Assembly: GCA_024280995.1 (NCBI GenBank) | Contig: JAMXLM010000009.1 | Location: 1 to 64,000, forward strand | Length of the DNA stretch: 64,000 bases | Source of the DNA: Candidatus Dormiibacterota bacterium | GTDB taxonomy: Bacteria > Chloroflexota > Dormibacteria > Dormibacterales > Dormibacteraceae | Reading direction: 5' to 3' | In this document: one piece after another, positions 42,265 through 52,349 of the stretch | Numbering within the stretch: position 1 is the stretch's first letter | How the letters are laid out: every line of letters starts with the position of its first letter | Notes under the pieces: generated by a model | What the model was told of the DNA's origin: nothing | What the model saw: only the letters and a program-made list of their open reading frames with translations | Databases searched by the model: none | Translations under genes and position numbers: made by a program

Positions 42265-43278
42265 TTGCCGGTCAACGTAGCCATCGTCGGCCCGGCCGGC
42301 GCCGGCAAGACGACGCTGTTCGACGCCATGACCGCCGGCCGCGGCGCGGACGGTGTTGGCATGGTCGACATCCCGGACGAGCGTCTGACGCGACTCGCCG
42401 ATGCCGTTCACCCGGCCAAGACCACGCCCGCACAGGTCCGGGTCGAGGACTCACCGCCCGGCAGCCGCGCGCAGCGCGTCGCATTCGCGCGCCAGTCGGA
42501 CGTCCTGCTGAAGGTCGCGCGCTGCTTCGGCCCCGACCCGAATCCGATCGTCGAGCTCGAGGAATTCGCGCTCGACCTGGTGCTCGCGGACCTGTCCTCA
42601 GTCGAGAAGCGCCTCGAGGTCGTGGGCAAGGAAGCGCGCGCCGGCAAGAAGGACGCCGCCGCCGAGACCGAAGTGCTGACCGCCGCGAAGGCGCACCTCG
42701 ACGCGGGCAAGCAGCTGCGCACGATGTCGCTCGAGCCTGACCAGCGGGCGATGCTCCTCAACATCTTCCCGGTGACCCTCAAGCCCTCGGTTTACGTTGC
42801 CAACTGCGCGGAGGAGCTCCTGCCGTCCGGTGGCGAGCCCGCGGCGAAAGTTCGCAAGCTCGGCGACATCGACGTCGTACCGTCGATCGCTCTGTCGGCC
42901 CGCCTCGAGGCGGAGCTGGCCGAGCTCAAACCCGACGAGCAGGCGGAGATGCGCGCCGGGTACGGCATCGACGAGGCAGGGCTCGGCCGGATCGCCCGCG
43001 CGGTCTGGGAGGCCGGCGGCCTGATCACCTACTTCACTGCGGGCGAACCGGAGGTTCGCGCATGGCCTTGCGAGAAGGACGCGCCCGCGCCGATCGCGGC
43101 GTCGAAGATTCACACCGACTTCGAGAAGCACTTCATCCGCGCCGAGGTGACCTCGGTCGACGAGCTGGTCGCGGCGGGCTCGATGGAGGCGCTGCGAGCG
43201 GCGGGGAAGCTTCGGATCGAGGGCCGCGAGTACCGGGTCAAGGATGGCGACGTCATCTTCTTCCGCATCGGGAGGTAG
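42265..43278 (+). CDS. ychF: Divergent YchF/OLA1-family GTPase
   Basis: A 337-residue protein matching YchF over its length: P-loop GPAGAGKTTLFDAMT, the DIPDERLTRLADAVHPAKTTPAQVRVED stretch, VARCFGPDPNP, and the C-terminal TGS-like domain ending EYRVKDGDVIFFRIGR. Usual YchF has about 363 residues and a G3 motif D-I-A-G-L-V-K-G-A; here that place reads EDSPPGSRAQR, so the DxxG spacing and the following loop are lost. The TTG start immediately follows the lysC stop. ATP or GTP hydrolysis may therefore be altered. Confidence 0.85.
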   Translation: MPVNVAIVGPAGAGKTTLFDAMTAGRGADGVGMVDIPDERLTRLADAVHPAKTTPAQVRVEDSPPGSRAQRVAFARQSDVLLKVARCFGPDPNPIVELEEFALDLVLADLSSVEKRLEVVGKEARAGKKDAAAETEVLTAAKAHLDAGKQLRTMSLEPDQRAMLLNIFPVTLKPSVYVANCAEELLPSGGEPAAKVRKLGDIDVVPSIALSARLEAELAELKPDEQAEMRAGYGIDEAGLGRIARAVWEAGGLITYFTAGEPEVRAWPCEKDAPAPIAASKIHTDFEKHFIRAEVTSVDELVAAGSMEALRAAGKLRIEGREYRVKDGDVIFFRIGR

Positions 43279-43290
43279 ATTTTCTTTGGC

Positions 43291-43665
43291 GTGATGGGTG
43301 TGAGGTTCAGCCCCGCGCACCTCTGGGTGCGGGCGGAGGGCGGAGACGCGGTGATCGGCTTGAGCGACTACCTCCAGGACCAGATGGGGGACATCACGGC
43401 GCTCGAGCTGCCGGACGTGGGCGACGTGCTGCGGGCGAGCCGGAGGATGGGTGCGGTCGAATCCGACGACGCGTCGTCGCCGATCGACGCCCCGATATCG
43501 GGTGAGGTGATCGAGGTCAACGCCGACGCTTTGGAGAACCCGGACCTGGTGAACAGCGACCCCTATGCGGCGGGCTGGCTGATCCGTGTCCGCATGGACG
43601 ACCCGGGCGAGCTCGACGACCTGATCGCGGAAGAGGAGTACGCGGAGCTCACCACCGAGGTCTAA
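43291..43665 (+). CDS. GcvH-like protein without the lipoyl lysine
   Basis: A 124-residue lipoyl-domain protein aligned to glycine cleavage H protein: FSPAHLWVRAEGGDAVIGLSDYLQDQMGDITALELPDVG, then DAPISGEVIEVN, NSDPYAAGWLIRVRM and a helical C-terminus. In H proteins the lipoyl lysine lies in ESVKAAS; here the segment is ESDDASS (57-63), so Asp60 replaces it. It cannot carry lipoate at the usual place. No gcvT or gcvP is nearby. It lies 12 bp after ychF and could be co-transcribed. The start is a GTG (43291) or the next ATG. Confidence 0.82.
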   Translation: MMGVRFSPAHLWVRAEGGDAVIGLSDYLQDQMGDITALELPDVGDVLRASRRMGAVESDDASSPIDAPISGEVIEVNADALENPDLVNSDPYAAGWLIRVRMDDPGELDDLIAEEEYAELTTEV

Positions 43666-43673
43666 CCGGAGGT

Positions 43674-44063
43674 CTAAGGGACTCCGTACGCCTCCCGCGT
43701 CTGGCGGCGCAGCAACACGGCAAGCACCGGGATGCCGATCAGGACCAGCGACCAGCCCGCGGACGCGACCGTCGCCGCCGCCCAGCCCCAGGCTCGGAAT
43801 CTGCGCAGCCCGTAGTAGGCCGCGGCGTTGACGGCGATGGCGCAGGCCTCGAAGAAGACGATGAACACAGACCCGACCACCAGGATCCCTTCGGCGTTGC
43901 GTGTGAGCCCGCTGTTCGCAAGGCTCTGCAGGAACTGATCGCGCCACACGGGTGCGGACAGCTCGGCCGCGAACTGGGTCAGCAGGATGAGCCAGAAAAC
44001 CGCGCCGGCGGCGAAGAACCAGGGCAGCCACTGGAGGCGGTTGCCAGGCGACGAATTACTCAT
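43674..44063 (-). CDS. Small hypothetical membrane protein
   Basis: A 129-residue protein with three membrane spans (about 15-35, 62-85 and 92-115), an N-terminus MSNSSPGNRLQWLPWFFAAG and a basic C-terminus RRQTREAYGVP. The ATG at 44063 is chosen over a start 15 bp upstream. No family recognised. It is convergent with the GcvH-like gene and divergent from the strong promoter at 44069. Confidence 0.65.
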   Translation of the reverse strand: MSNSSPGNRLQWLPWFFAAGAVFWLILLTQFAAELSAPVWRDQFLQSLANSGLTRNAEGILVVGSVFIVFFEACAIAVNAAAYYGLRRFRAWGWAAATVASAGWSLVLIGIPVLAVLLRRQTREAYGVP

Positions 44064-44068
44064 CGACC

Positions 44069-44097
44069 TTGACAACACCTATATTCAGGGTTATAAC
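44069..44097 (+). promoter_or_regulatory. Near-consensus sigma-70 promoter
   Basis: TTGACA (44069-44074), a 17-bp spacer and TATAAC (44092-44097): a perfect -35 with one mismatch in the -10 and optimal spacing. This is exceptional in such GC-rich DNA. Transcription would start near 44104, over 160 bp before the next start codon, so the product begins with a long non-coding stretch. Confidence 0.75.
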
Positions 44098-44103
44098 TGC
44101 ACC

Positions 44104-44235
44104 CGGGACACAACATATCGTAGCCAACGTCTCAGCCCGTTGAGTCCCAGGCCCAACGACAGCCAGGCGGAACCCCTTCCCGAGTCGCAGCCCACGACCC
44201 AGCAACAGCTCTCCTGACCGCCTGGCTGTCATGAC
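44104..44235 (+). ncRNA. Probable structured RNA or long leader
   Basis: RNA expected from the strong promoter at 44069. A perfect 13-bp inverted repeat, GACAGCCAGGCGG (44158-44170) with CCGCCTGGCTGTC (44218-44230), would close a 47-nt loop. There is no T-run directly after, so the 3' end is uncertain and the RNA could continue into the gene at 44265. That gene has its own TAGACT box (44250-44255) 9 bp before its ATG, which favours a separate RNA upstream. No known RNA family is recognised. Confidence 0.45.
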
Positions 44236-44264
44236 ACACAAACCCTCTCTAGACTTGCAGATCT

Positions 44265-44633
44265 ATGAGTCGCAAGGGCAAGAAGAGGGTCAAGGGCAAG
44301 TACCGCGTGCCGATGCGCCAGCCGGGGCCGCTTACCCCGGTTGCCGGCAGCACCGCAGCACCGACGGTGACCACGCAGCAGAAGAGCGTCTCTCAGGCCC
44401 GAGTCGGCGGCGATCAGGCGATGGTCAGGGCGGTAGAGATGTCGCTCGGCGCGCGCAACCAGATCGTCAAGGGCCGCGGCGGGCGCTTCATCGTCGAGTC
44501 GAGCGACCCGTCGATCCCGCTCGACCGCGTGCCGTACTTCACCAGGGACCTGGTCAGGCTGCTCGTGGTCGGCGCGGCGATGCTGGTCCTGCTGGGCGTC
44601 GGTTCCTTCGCGATCCCGCAGCTGGTCAAGTAA
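44265..44633 (+). CDS. Small hypothetical protein with C-terminal membrane anchor
   Basis: A 122-residue protein. The N-terminus is highly basic (MSRKGKKRVKGKYRVPMRQPG), the middle polar and Ser/Thr-rich, and one membrane span lies near the end (LVRLLVVGAAMLVLLGVGSFAIPQL). The TAGACT box 9 bp before the ATG suggests a leaderless mRNA. The basic tail would face the cytoplasm and could contact nucleic acid or lipid head groups. No family recognised. Confidence 0.7.
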   Translation: MSRKGKKRVKGKYRVPMRQPGPLTPVAGSTAAPTVTTQQKSVSQARVGGDQAMVRAVEMSLGARNQIVKGRGGRFIVESSDPSIPLDRVPYFTRDLVRLLVVGAAMLVLLGVGSFAIPQLVK

Positions 44634-44680
44634 ACCTGTAGCGAGCGGCGTCCGGAACTGTAGAGTTTCGGCCGCAAACA

Positions 44681-45238
44681 ATGTCGATTCGGACCAGCGA
44701 CACCGGGCGGCTCGCGACGAAGGAAACACTTCAGCGCCGTAAGGCGAGGTCTGCCGACCACTCACATCCCGTCAACGTCGTCCATCACGACGAGGCGACG
44801 TTTGGCGAGCGGCTCGCTGACGCTATCGCCTCCGGCATCGGGTCGTGGAAGTTTTTGATCGTGCAGACGGCCGCGGTCTTGATGTGGGTGAGCCTCAACA
44901 TCGTCGGCCTGGTCAACCACTGGGACCCCTTCCCGTTCATCCTCCTCAACCTTCTCTTCAGCGTGCAGGCCGCGTACACCGGGCCGGTCCTGCTTCTTGC
45001 GGGCAACCGCCAGGCGCAGAAAGACCGGCTGACGCTAGAGCACGCCGCCACCGAGGCCGACAAGGCTGACATGCAGAACGTACAGATCCTCAAGGCGATC
45101 GAGAAGAACACAGAGATCAGCGAAAGGAACATCGAGGTGGCGCTCCAGATCCTCACCCACCTGCAGACGCAGGTCGAAGGGCACATGGCGACTGACGCGG
45201 CCAAGGCTGCGGGACAGGCGGGACAGAGCCAAACGTAG
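44681..45238 (+). CDS. DUF1003 family membrane protein
   Basis: A 185-residue DUF1003 protein. Two membrane spans (about 64-82 and 90-108) lie in the signature region FGERLADAIASGIGSWKFLIVQTAAVLMWVSLNI...DPFPFILLNLLFSVQAAYTGPVLLLAGNRQ. A long helical tail with coiled-coil character follows (DRLTLEHAATEADKADMQNVQILKAIEKNTEI). The family's role is unknown. A TAGAGT box lies 14 bp before the ATG. The ArsA-type ATPase gene begins 12 bp downstream. Confidence 0.87.
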   Translation: MSIRTSDTGRLATKETLQRRKARSADHSHPVNVVHHDEATFGERLADAIASGIGSWKFLIVQTAAVLMWVSLNIVGLVNHWDPFPFILLNLLFSVQAAYTGPVLLLAGNRQAQKDRLTLEHAATEADKADMQNVQILKAIEKNTEISERNIEVALQILTHLQTQVEGHMATDAAKAAGQAGQSQT

Positions 45239-45250
45239 ACTGACGCCCGT

Positions 45251-46429
45251 ATGAGGGTGATCCTCTTCACGGGGAAGGGTGGCGTCGGCAAGACCTCTGT
45301 CGCAGCGTCCACCGCGGTTCGCTGCGCGGCCGCCGGCTACAGGACGGTCGTGATGAGCACGGACCCGGCGCACTCGCTCGGCGACTCGTTCGACATCGAG
45401 CTGGGCACCGAGGCCACGAAGGTCGGCAAGAACCTGGTCGCGCACGAGGTCTCCTCGCTCCACGAGATGCAGCGGCACTGGGCGAAGCTGCACGAGTACG
45501 CGGTCGAGGTCTTCTCCACGCAGGGCCTGGACGAGGTCCTGGCCGACGAGGTCGCCAACCCGCCAGGCATGGACGAAGTCGCTTCGCTGATGTGGATCAA
45601 GCATTACGCCCAGCGCGCGGAGCACGACGTCCTGATCGTCGATTGCGCTCCGACCGGCGAGACGCTGCAGCTGCTCACGTTCCCGGATGCGGCGAAGTGG
45701 TGGCTCGACAAGATCTACCCCTGGTCGCGCCGGGCGATGAGGGTCGCCCGCCCGGTCCTGCAGCCGATGTTGAACATGCCCCTGCCGTCCGACGAGGTCT
45801 ACGCCTCGCTCAAGGACCTCCTGCTCGACCTAGACGGCATGCGCAAGGTGCTGACCGATCCGGAGGTCACGACGGTCCGCATCGTCCTCAACCTGGAAAA
45901 GATGGTGGTCAAGGAAGCCAAGCGGGCGTACACGTACCTGAGCCTGTTCGGCTACGTCACCGACGGGGTGATCGTGAACCGCCTGCTCCCGCCCGATCTC
46001 CACGACCAGCTTTTCCAGAACTGGCACCGCATCCACCAGCGCTACCAGGTCGAGGTCGAAGAATCCTTCGCCGGCATCCCGATCTTCAACGTGCCGTTGT
46101 TCGACCGCGAGGTGGTCGGAGAGAAGATGCTGTTGCGCATGGCTCGAGCGATCTACGGCGACGAAGACCCTGCGCAGCGCTTCGCGACCTCAAACGCGCA
46201 GCGCATAGATAAGGACGGCACGGACTACGTCCTGGCGCTCAAAGTACCTTTCGTGGACAAGTCCGCCGTCGACCTCAGCCGGCATGACGGCGAGCTCTAC
46301 GTGACCGTTGGCAACTACCGGCGCGAGATCACGCTGCCCCGTGTGCTGGCCCGGCGCGACACGGCGGGGGCTTCGATCGAGGATGGCGAGCTGAAGGTGC
46401 GGTTTTCGCCGAGGGCCGTCAAGCAGTGA
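45251..46429 (+). CDS. ArsA/GET3-family ATPase
   Basis: A 392-residue SIMIBI-class ATPase. The deviant Walker A is TGKGGVGKTSVAA (7-19), switch I is STDPAHSLGDSF, switch II is VDCAPTGETLQLL, and VNRLLPPD supplies the base-contact region. A C-terminal beta-rich domain (about 315-390, DLSRHDGELYVTVGNYRREITLP) resembles the Hsp20-like tail in some bacterial ArsA homologues. One ATPase domain, as in GET3, rather than the two of ArsA. No arsB, arsR or arsD is nearby, so arsenite efflux is doubtful. Confidence 0.88.
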   Translation: MRVILFTGKGGVGKTSVAASTAVRCAAAGYRTVVMSTDPAHSLGDSFDIELGTEATKVGKNLVAHEVSSLHEMQRHWAKLHEYAVEVFSTQGLDEVLADEVANPPGMDEVASLMWIKHYAQRAEHDVLIVDCAPTGETLQLLTFPDAAKWWLDKIYPWSRRAMRVARPVLQPMLNMPLPSDEVYASLKDLLLDLDGMRKVLTDPEVTTVRIVLNLEKMVVKEAKRAYTYLSLFGYVTDGVIVNRLLPPDLHDQLFQNWHRIHQRYQVEVEESFAGIPIFNVPLFDREVVGEKMLLRMARAIYGDEDPAQRFATSNAQRIDKDGTDYVLALKVPFVDKSAVDLSRHDGELYVTVGNYRREITLPRVLARRDTAGASIEDGELKVRFSPRAVKQ

Positions 46430-46701
46430 GCCGCGACGGCGAGCGCGTCATCGAGCTGATCAACGAGCTGGGCTCGCGCGTGAGTCACGCATTTTCGGAC
46501 ATGGTCCCGCCGGCGGCCCAGGTCCATCTGCTGAACGCGCAGCGCGAGCTGATAACGGCGCTGATGATGATCTACGAGAACCGCGTCGCCCCAGAGCCGG
46601 CGACGCGACGCTCCGGGCGGAGCGGGCGCGTCCAGGGCGCACCGTCAAGCCAGACGCGCCGGCGGTCGACCAGGCGCGACTCGAAAATCAAGATCGATTG
46701 A
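46426..46701 (+). CDS. Small basic hypothetical protein
   Basis: A 91-residue protein from a GTG overlapping the stop of the ArsA-type gene (GTGA). An N-terminal helical half (VIELINELGSRVSHAFSDMVPPAAQVHLLNAQRELITAL) is followed by a very basic, Arg/Ser-rich disordered tail. Tight coupling to the ATPase suggests they act together. Similar small proteins follow ArsA-like genes in some actinobacterial genomes, but no function is known to me. Confidence 0.65.
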   Translation: MSRDGERVIELINELGSRVSHAFSDMVPPAAQVHLLNAQRELITALMMIYENRVAPEPATRRSGRSGRVQGAPSSQTRRRSTRRDSKIKID

Positions 46702-47408
46702 GCCCACTCTTAGTCATCGTCGTCGGCCTCATCCTGCTGGTCCCTGCGATCGCCATCGCAATCCCGGTCCACGAGATGGGCCACGCCGCCGCCGCCTACC
46801 TGCTGGGCGATCGGTCGGTGCGCTACTTCGGCTACTTCAGCATCGACCCACGCCGCTTCGTCGAGCCGATAGGGGTGCTGGCCGTATTTCTCGCCCTGGT
46901 CGGATGGGGCCGTCGGGTCCCGATCCAGGCCAACCGGATCAACACCACGCCGAAGAAGGTGCTCTACGAGCTTGGAGGCCCGGGAGCCAACCTGCTGGTG
47001 GCGCTGGTGGTGGGCCAGGTCGTCCGCGTCATGCTCCAGCACGGGTACCGTCTGGACTTCCTCGATCCGCAGGCGGTGCTGCTCGGATTCATCTACGTGA
47101 TCGTGTTCTTGAATCTCTCGCTTTTTGCCTTCAACCTGCTGCCGGTCCCCGGTCTCGATGGATGGAACATCATCGAGAACCTGTTTCGCAGCCGCTGGCC
47201 GCGCTTTTTCTTCGAGGTGCACGTGCGGCAGCGCGAGATCTGGGCGGGCGTGGTCCTGATCGTGATCCTGTTCAACTTCTTCAACCACGTGAATCTGCTG
47301 AACCCGATCATGTCGCCCTTCTTTCAGCCCGCAAGCCTAATCTCAACGGGAGCATGCCTTCCGTACGGCGTCCCGTACATAAACTTCCTGGTTCCCTGCC
47401 TGCTGTAG
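46698..47408 (+). CDS. Site-2 protease family (M50) zinc metalloprotease
   Basis: A 236-residue polytopic protein. The zinc-binding motif is HEMGH (about 25-29) in the first span and the third ligand region is NLLPVPGLDGWNI in a later span, as in S2P/FtsW-type Rip proteases without PDZ domain. About five spans. The start is a TTG overlapping the upstream stop (TTGA). The last 55 bp overlap the selA start in another frame, and the extreme C-terminus (after about residue 210) may not be conserved. The substrate is unknown. Confidence 0.86.
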   Translation: MSPLLVIVVGLILLVPAIAIAIPVHEMGHAAAAYLLGDRSVRYFGYFSIDPRRFVEPIGVLAVFLALVGWGRRVPIQANRINTTPKKVLYELGGPGANLLVALVVGQVVRVMLQHGYRLDFLDPQAVLLGFIYVIVFLNLSLFAFNLLPVPGLDGWNIIENLFRSRWPRFFFEVHVRQREIWAGVVLIVILFNFFNHVNLLNPIMSPFFQPASLISTGACLPYGVPYINFLVPCLL

Positions 47409-48705
47409 GCACGCTGGTGAACGAGCCGGCCTACGCCGAGCTCGTCAGGGAGCACGGACGGGAACGCGTGGTGAAGGCGATCCGAACGCAGATCGCCGCC
47501 GAAAGGCAGAACGGCGCAAACGAGGAGACCAGACGCGAAGCGGTCGCGGCCCGTCTGCGCGCCGAGGTCGCGCCCCGGTTGCGGCGGGTGATCAACGCGA
47601 CCGGCGTGATCCTCCACACGAACCTTGGCCGGTCGCCGCTATCCAGGGCCGCAATCGAAGCGCTGTCCGTGGCCGCCGGCTACAGCAACGTCGAGCTCGA
47701 CCTCGAGACCGGCAAACGCGGCGAGCGGGCCTCACTGATCGAAGGTCTGCTGAGGTCGTTGTTCGGCGGTGAGGCGGCGCTCGCGGTCAACAACAATGCC
47801 GCCGCCGTGCTGCTGGCGCTGACGGCGCTTGCAAAAGGCAAAGAGGTCGTCGTGTCGCGCGGCCAGCTCGTCGAGATCGGCGGCTCGTTTCGCATGCCGG
47901 ACGTGATGCGCCTTTCGGGCGCGCGCATGGTCGAGGTCGGCACGACCAACCGGACGCGTGCGTCCGACTACGAGCAGGCGATCTCGCCGCGCACCGGCGC
48001 CCTGCTGCGGGTGCACACGTCGAACTACCGAGTCACGGGATTCACCGAGGCCGCCTCGCTGGCGGAGATGGCCTCGATCGCGCGCAAGCACGGCATCCAA
48101 TTGATCGACGACCTCGGCAGCGGCGCCACCGAGCGCGTCGGCGACGAGCCGACGGTGGCCGAGTCGGTGCCGCTCTCGGACGTGGTGACCTTCTCGGGCG
48201 ACAAGCTGCTCGGCGGTCCGCAGGCGGGCATCGTCATCGGCCGAGCCGAGCCCGTGCGCAAGATGGCCCGCCACCCGCTCGCGCGGGCGGTGCGGATCGA
48301 CAAGCTGACCCTCGCCGCGCTCGAGGCCACCCTCCGCCAGCGCCTGACCGGCCACGCCGACGTGCTTCCGGTGGAGCGGATGCTCCTCGCGCCGGCAGCG
48401 GAGATGCGCCGCAGGGCGGCGTTCTGGGCGGTGAAGCTTGCCGACCGCGGCGTCGAGACAGAGCTGCTGGAGGACTCGTCCGCGGTCGGAGGCGGATCAC
48501 TTCCAGGCCACCCCGTGCCGACCGTGCTCCTGGCCGTCAAAGGTCCGGCGTCAAGGCTGACTGCCGCTCTGCGCAACGGCGTTCCGCCGGTGATCGCCAG
48601 GGTTGAGAACGACACTTGCTGCCTCGATCCGCGGACCGTCCTAAAAGGGGAGGATGAGGAGCTCGTCGACGCTGTCGAGGTGGCCGCAGCGGCAGTTCGA
48701 CGGCG

Positions 48706-48709
<4 letters not shown>
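47354..48709 (+). CDS. selA: L-seryl-tRNA(Sec) selenium transferase
   Basis: A 451-residue PLP enzyme converting seryl-tRNA(Sec) to selenocysteinyl-tRNA(Sec) with selenophosphate. Landmarks: N-terminal LPAVGTLVNEPAYAELVREHGR, INATGVILHTNLGRSPLS, YSNVELDLETGKRG, the NNNAAAVLLAL loop and FSGDKLLGGPQAGIVIG carrying the PLP lysine. The ATG at 47354 follows GGGAG and keeps the conserved N-terminal tRNA-binding segment, even though it overlaps the M50 gene by 55 bp. It overlaps selB by 4 bp (ATGA). Confidence 0.95.
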
Positions 48710-50511
<1,802 letters not shown>

Positions 50512-50524
50512 AGTTCCCGAACCG

Positions 50525-51397
50525 ATGCGAATTGCCGACATGCTGGCCCGGAGCAAGCCGACGGTCTCGTTCGAGTTCATGGCGCCGCGCGACGACAGCG
50601 AGGTCGACGTCCTGGAGCGCACCGTCGCCACGCTCGCGGGCCACGCTCCGGACTGGGTCTCGGTCACGTACCGATTGCGCACCGGCGACAAGACGCTCGA
50701 GCTGGTCACGCGGATCAAGCGCCACTACCACATTGAGGCGATGGCCCACCTCACGTGCGCCAACGATCCGGACCGCACGCGGCGGATCCTCAACTGGATG
50801 GAGCGGGAGGGAGTGGCCAACGTGCTGGCGCTACGCGGCGACGACCCGGCCGCGAACGAGAGGTTCACTTCCGCGGACCCTTACCTCGAGCACGCGAGCG
50901 ACCTCATCACGTTGGTCAAGCGCAGCGGCTACCGCTTTGGCGTCGGCGCGGCGTGCAGCGCCGAGAAGCACCCGGAGAGTCCCAACCTCGACCACGAGAT
51001 GCGCTACATGCGGTTCAAGGTCGAGTGCGGCGCCGATTTCCTCATCACGCAGCTGTTCTTCGACAACGCGTTCTACTTCGACCTGATCCGGCGCGCTCGC
51101 GACGAAGGCATCAAGGTGCCCATCGTGCCGGGCCTGATGCCCATCCCGAGCCGGCGCTCGCTGAACGTGATGACCGCGATGTCAGGCGCGAGCGTCCCGC
51201 ACGCGCTGCAGCAGGCGATCGACGAGGCACCCGACGACGACGCGATCCGGGCGCTGGGCGTTCGCCACTGCATAGAGCAGTGCGCCGAGCTCCTGGAGAC
51301 CGGCGTGCCGGGCCTGCACTTCTACACCTTCAACCGCGCGAAAGCGCCGACCGAGATCCTCGAAGCGCTGCGCGGTCAGCAGCTGCTGGCTTCGTAA
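50525..51397 (+). CDS. metF: 5,10-methylenetetrahydrofolate reductase
   Basis: A 290-residue flavoprotein reducing methylene-THF to methyl-THF. Landmarks are VSFEFMAPRDDSEVDVLERTV, the AHLTCANDPDRTRRIL stretch, NVLALRGDDP, FGVGAACSAEKHPES and the FLITQLFFDNAFYFDLIRRA block followed by PIVPGLMPI. Length matches bacterial MetF. It starts 13 bp after selB, so it is probably in the same transcript; a link between selenocysteine use and C1 metabolism (for example formate dehydrogenase) is plausible but not shown. Confidence 0.95.
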   Translation: MRIADMLARSKPTVSFEFMAPRDDSEVDVLERTVATLAGHAPDWVSVTYRLRTGDKTLELVTRIKRHYHIEAMAHLTCANDPDRTRRILNWMEREGVANVLALRGDDPAANERFTSADPYLEHASDLITLVKRSGYRFGVGAACSAEKHPESPNLDHEMRYMRFKVECGADFLITQLFFDNAFYFDLIRRARDEGIKVPIVPGLMPIPSRRSLNVMTAMSGASVPHALQQAIDEAPDDDAIRALGVRHCIEQCAELLETGVPGLHFYTFNRAKAPTEILEALRGQQLLAS

Positions 51398-51476
51398 AGC
51401 GCCGGGCGCGGCAGGGCACACTGGAGCGCCGGAGCGCGCGCAGGGCGCACCTCAGACCGATAACCTAGTCGGCGCC

Positions 51477-52349
51477 ATGCTGGCGGGAATCGACCTCGGC
51501 GGTACCCAGGTGCGCGTCGCACTGGCTCGTTCCGACGGCCGCCTGGTCGAAAGCATCAAGACCAAGACGCATCTGCTGCCGACGCCGCAGGCGATGGTCG
51601 ACTGGGCCGCGACCGAGATCGACCGCCACCGCGGACGCGAGAAGGTCCGCAGCATCACGATCGCCGCGCCGGGCCCCATCGACCTGAAGCGCGGCGTCCT
51701 GGTCAACCCGCCCAACCTTCCGTGGCAGAACGTGCCGCTCGTCGCCTTGATGGGTCAGGCCACGGGCGCCAAGGTCCACCTCGCCAACGACGCCGATATG
51801 GCCGGGCTTGGCGAGTTCCACCACGGCGCGGGCCGCGGGACCCAGAACATGGTCTACATCACGTGGTCGACCGGCGTCGGCGGCGGTCTGATCATCGACG
51901 GCAAGCTGCGTCGCGGAGCTCACGGGACCGCGGGCGAGGTCGGACACATGATCATCGACCCCAACGGCCCGCTCGACAACTGCGGGCAGCGCGGCTGCCT
52001 CGAGGCATTTGTCAGCGGCACTGCGCTGGCTCGCGAGACCGGCCGGCCGGCGGCCGAGCTCTTCGCCGCCGCCAAGCGCGGCGACCGCGCGGCTCGCGCG
52101 GTGGTCGAGAAGGCCGCGCGTTACATGGGCATCGCCTTGATCAGCCTCACCAACGCGCTCGACCCCGAGATGTTCGTCGTCGGCGGCGGGGTGTCGCGCT
52201 CGTGGAGCCTGATCTACCCGACGATGATCGCGACCCTGCGCTCATCGCCGTTCATCAAGCCCGCCCGCCGGCCACGCCTCCGTCGCGCACGCCTGGGCGA
52301 TCGCGCCGGGCAGGTGGGAGCGGTGGAATGGGCGCGGATCAACCAGTAG
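51477..52349 (+). CDS. ROK family sugar kinase (glucokinase-like)
   Basis: A 290-residue ROK protein. The ATP-binding start is GIDLGGTQVRVAL, then TIAAPGPIDLKRGVLVNPPNLPW, ANDADMAGLGEFHHGAG with the catalytic Asp, TWSTGVGGGLIIDGKL, and GEVGHMIIDPNGP. The zinc motif CxCGxxGCxE is present as DNCGQRGCLE, so the first Cys is replaced by Asp. Substrate is glucose or another hexose. There is no N-terminal DNA-binding domain, so it is a kinase rather than a repressor. Its end overlaps the CCA-adding enzyme start by 22 bp. Confidence 0.88.
   Translation: MLAGIDLGGTQVRVALARSDGRLVESIKTKTHLLPTPQAMVDWAATEIDRHRGREKVRSITIAAPGPIDLKRGVLVNPPNLPWQNVPLVALMGQATGAKVHLANDADMAGLGEFHHGAGRGTQNMVYITWSTGVGGGLIIDGKLRRGAHGTAGEVGHMIIDPNGPLDNCGQRGCLEAFVSGTALARETGRPAAELFAAAKRGDRAARAVVEKAARYMGIALISLTNALDPEMFVVGGGVSRSWSLIYPTMIATLRSSPFIKPARRPRLRRARLGDRAGQVGAVEWARINQ

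Noticed and set aside
44056-44241. Small open frames on both strands in the 44.06-44.26 kb gap
   Set aside because: They overlap the consensus promoter and the 13-bp hairpin, have no SD and are not protein-like. A structured RNA explains the region better.
51398-51476. Possible tRNA-Sec near selAB
   Set aside because: The 79-bp gap is GC-rich with some pairing, but no acceptor stem with CCA, TCA anticodon or T-loop can be drawn.
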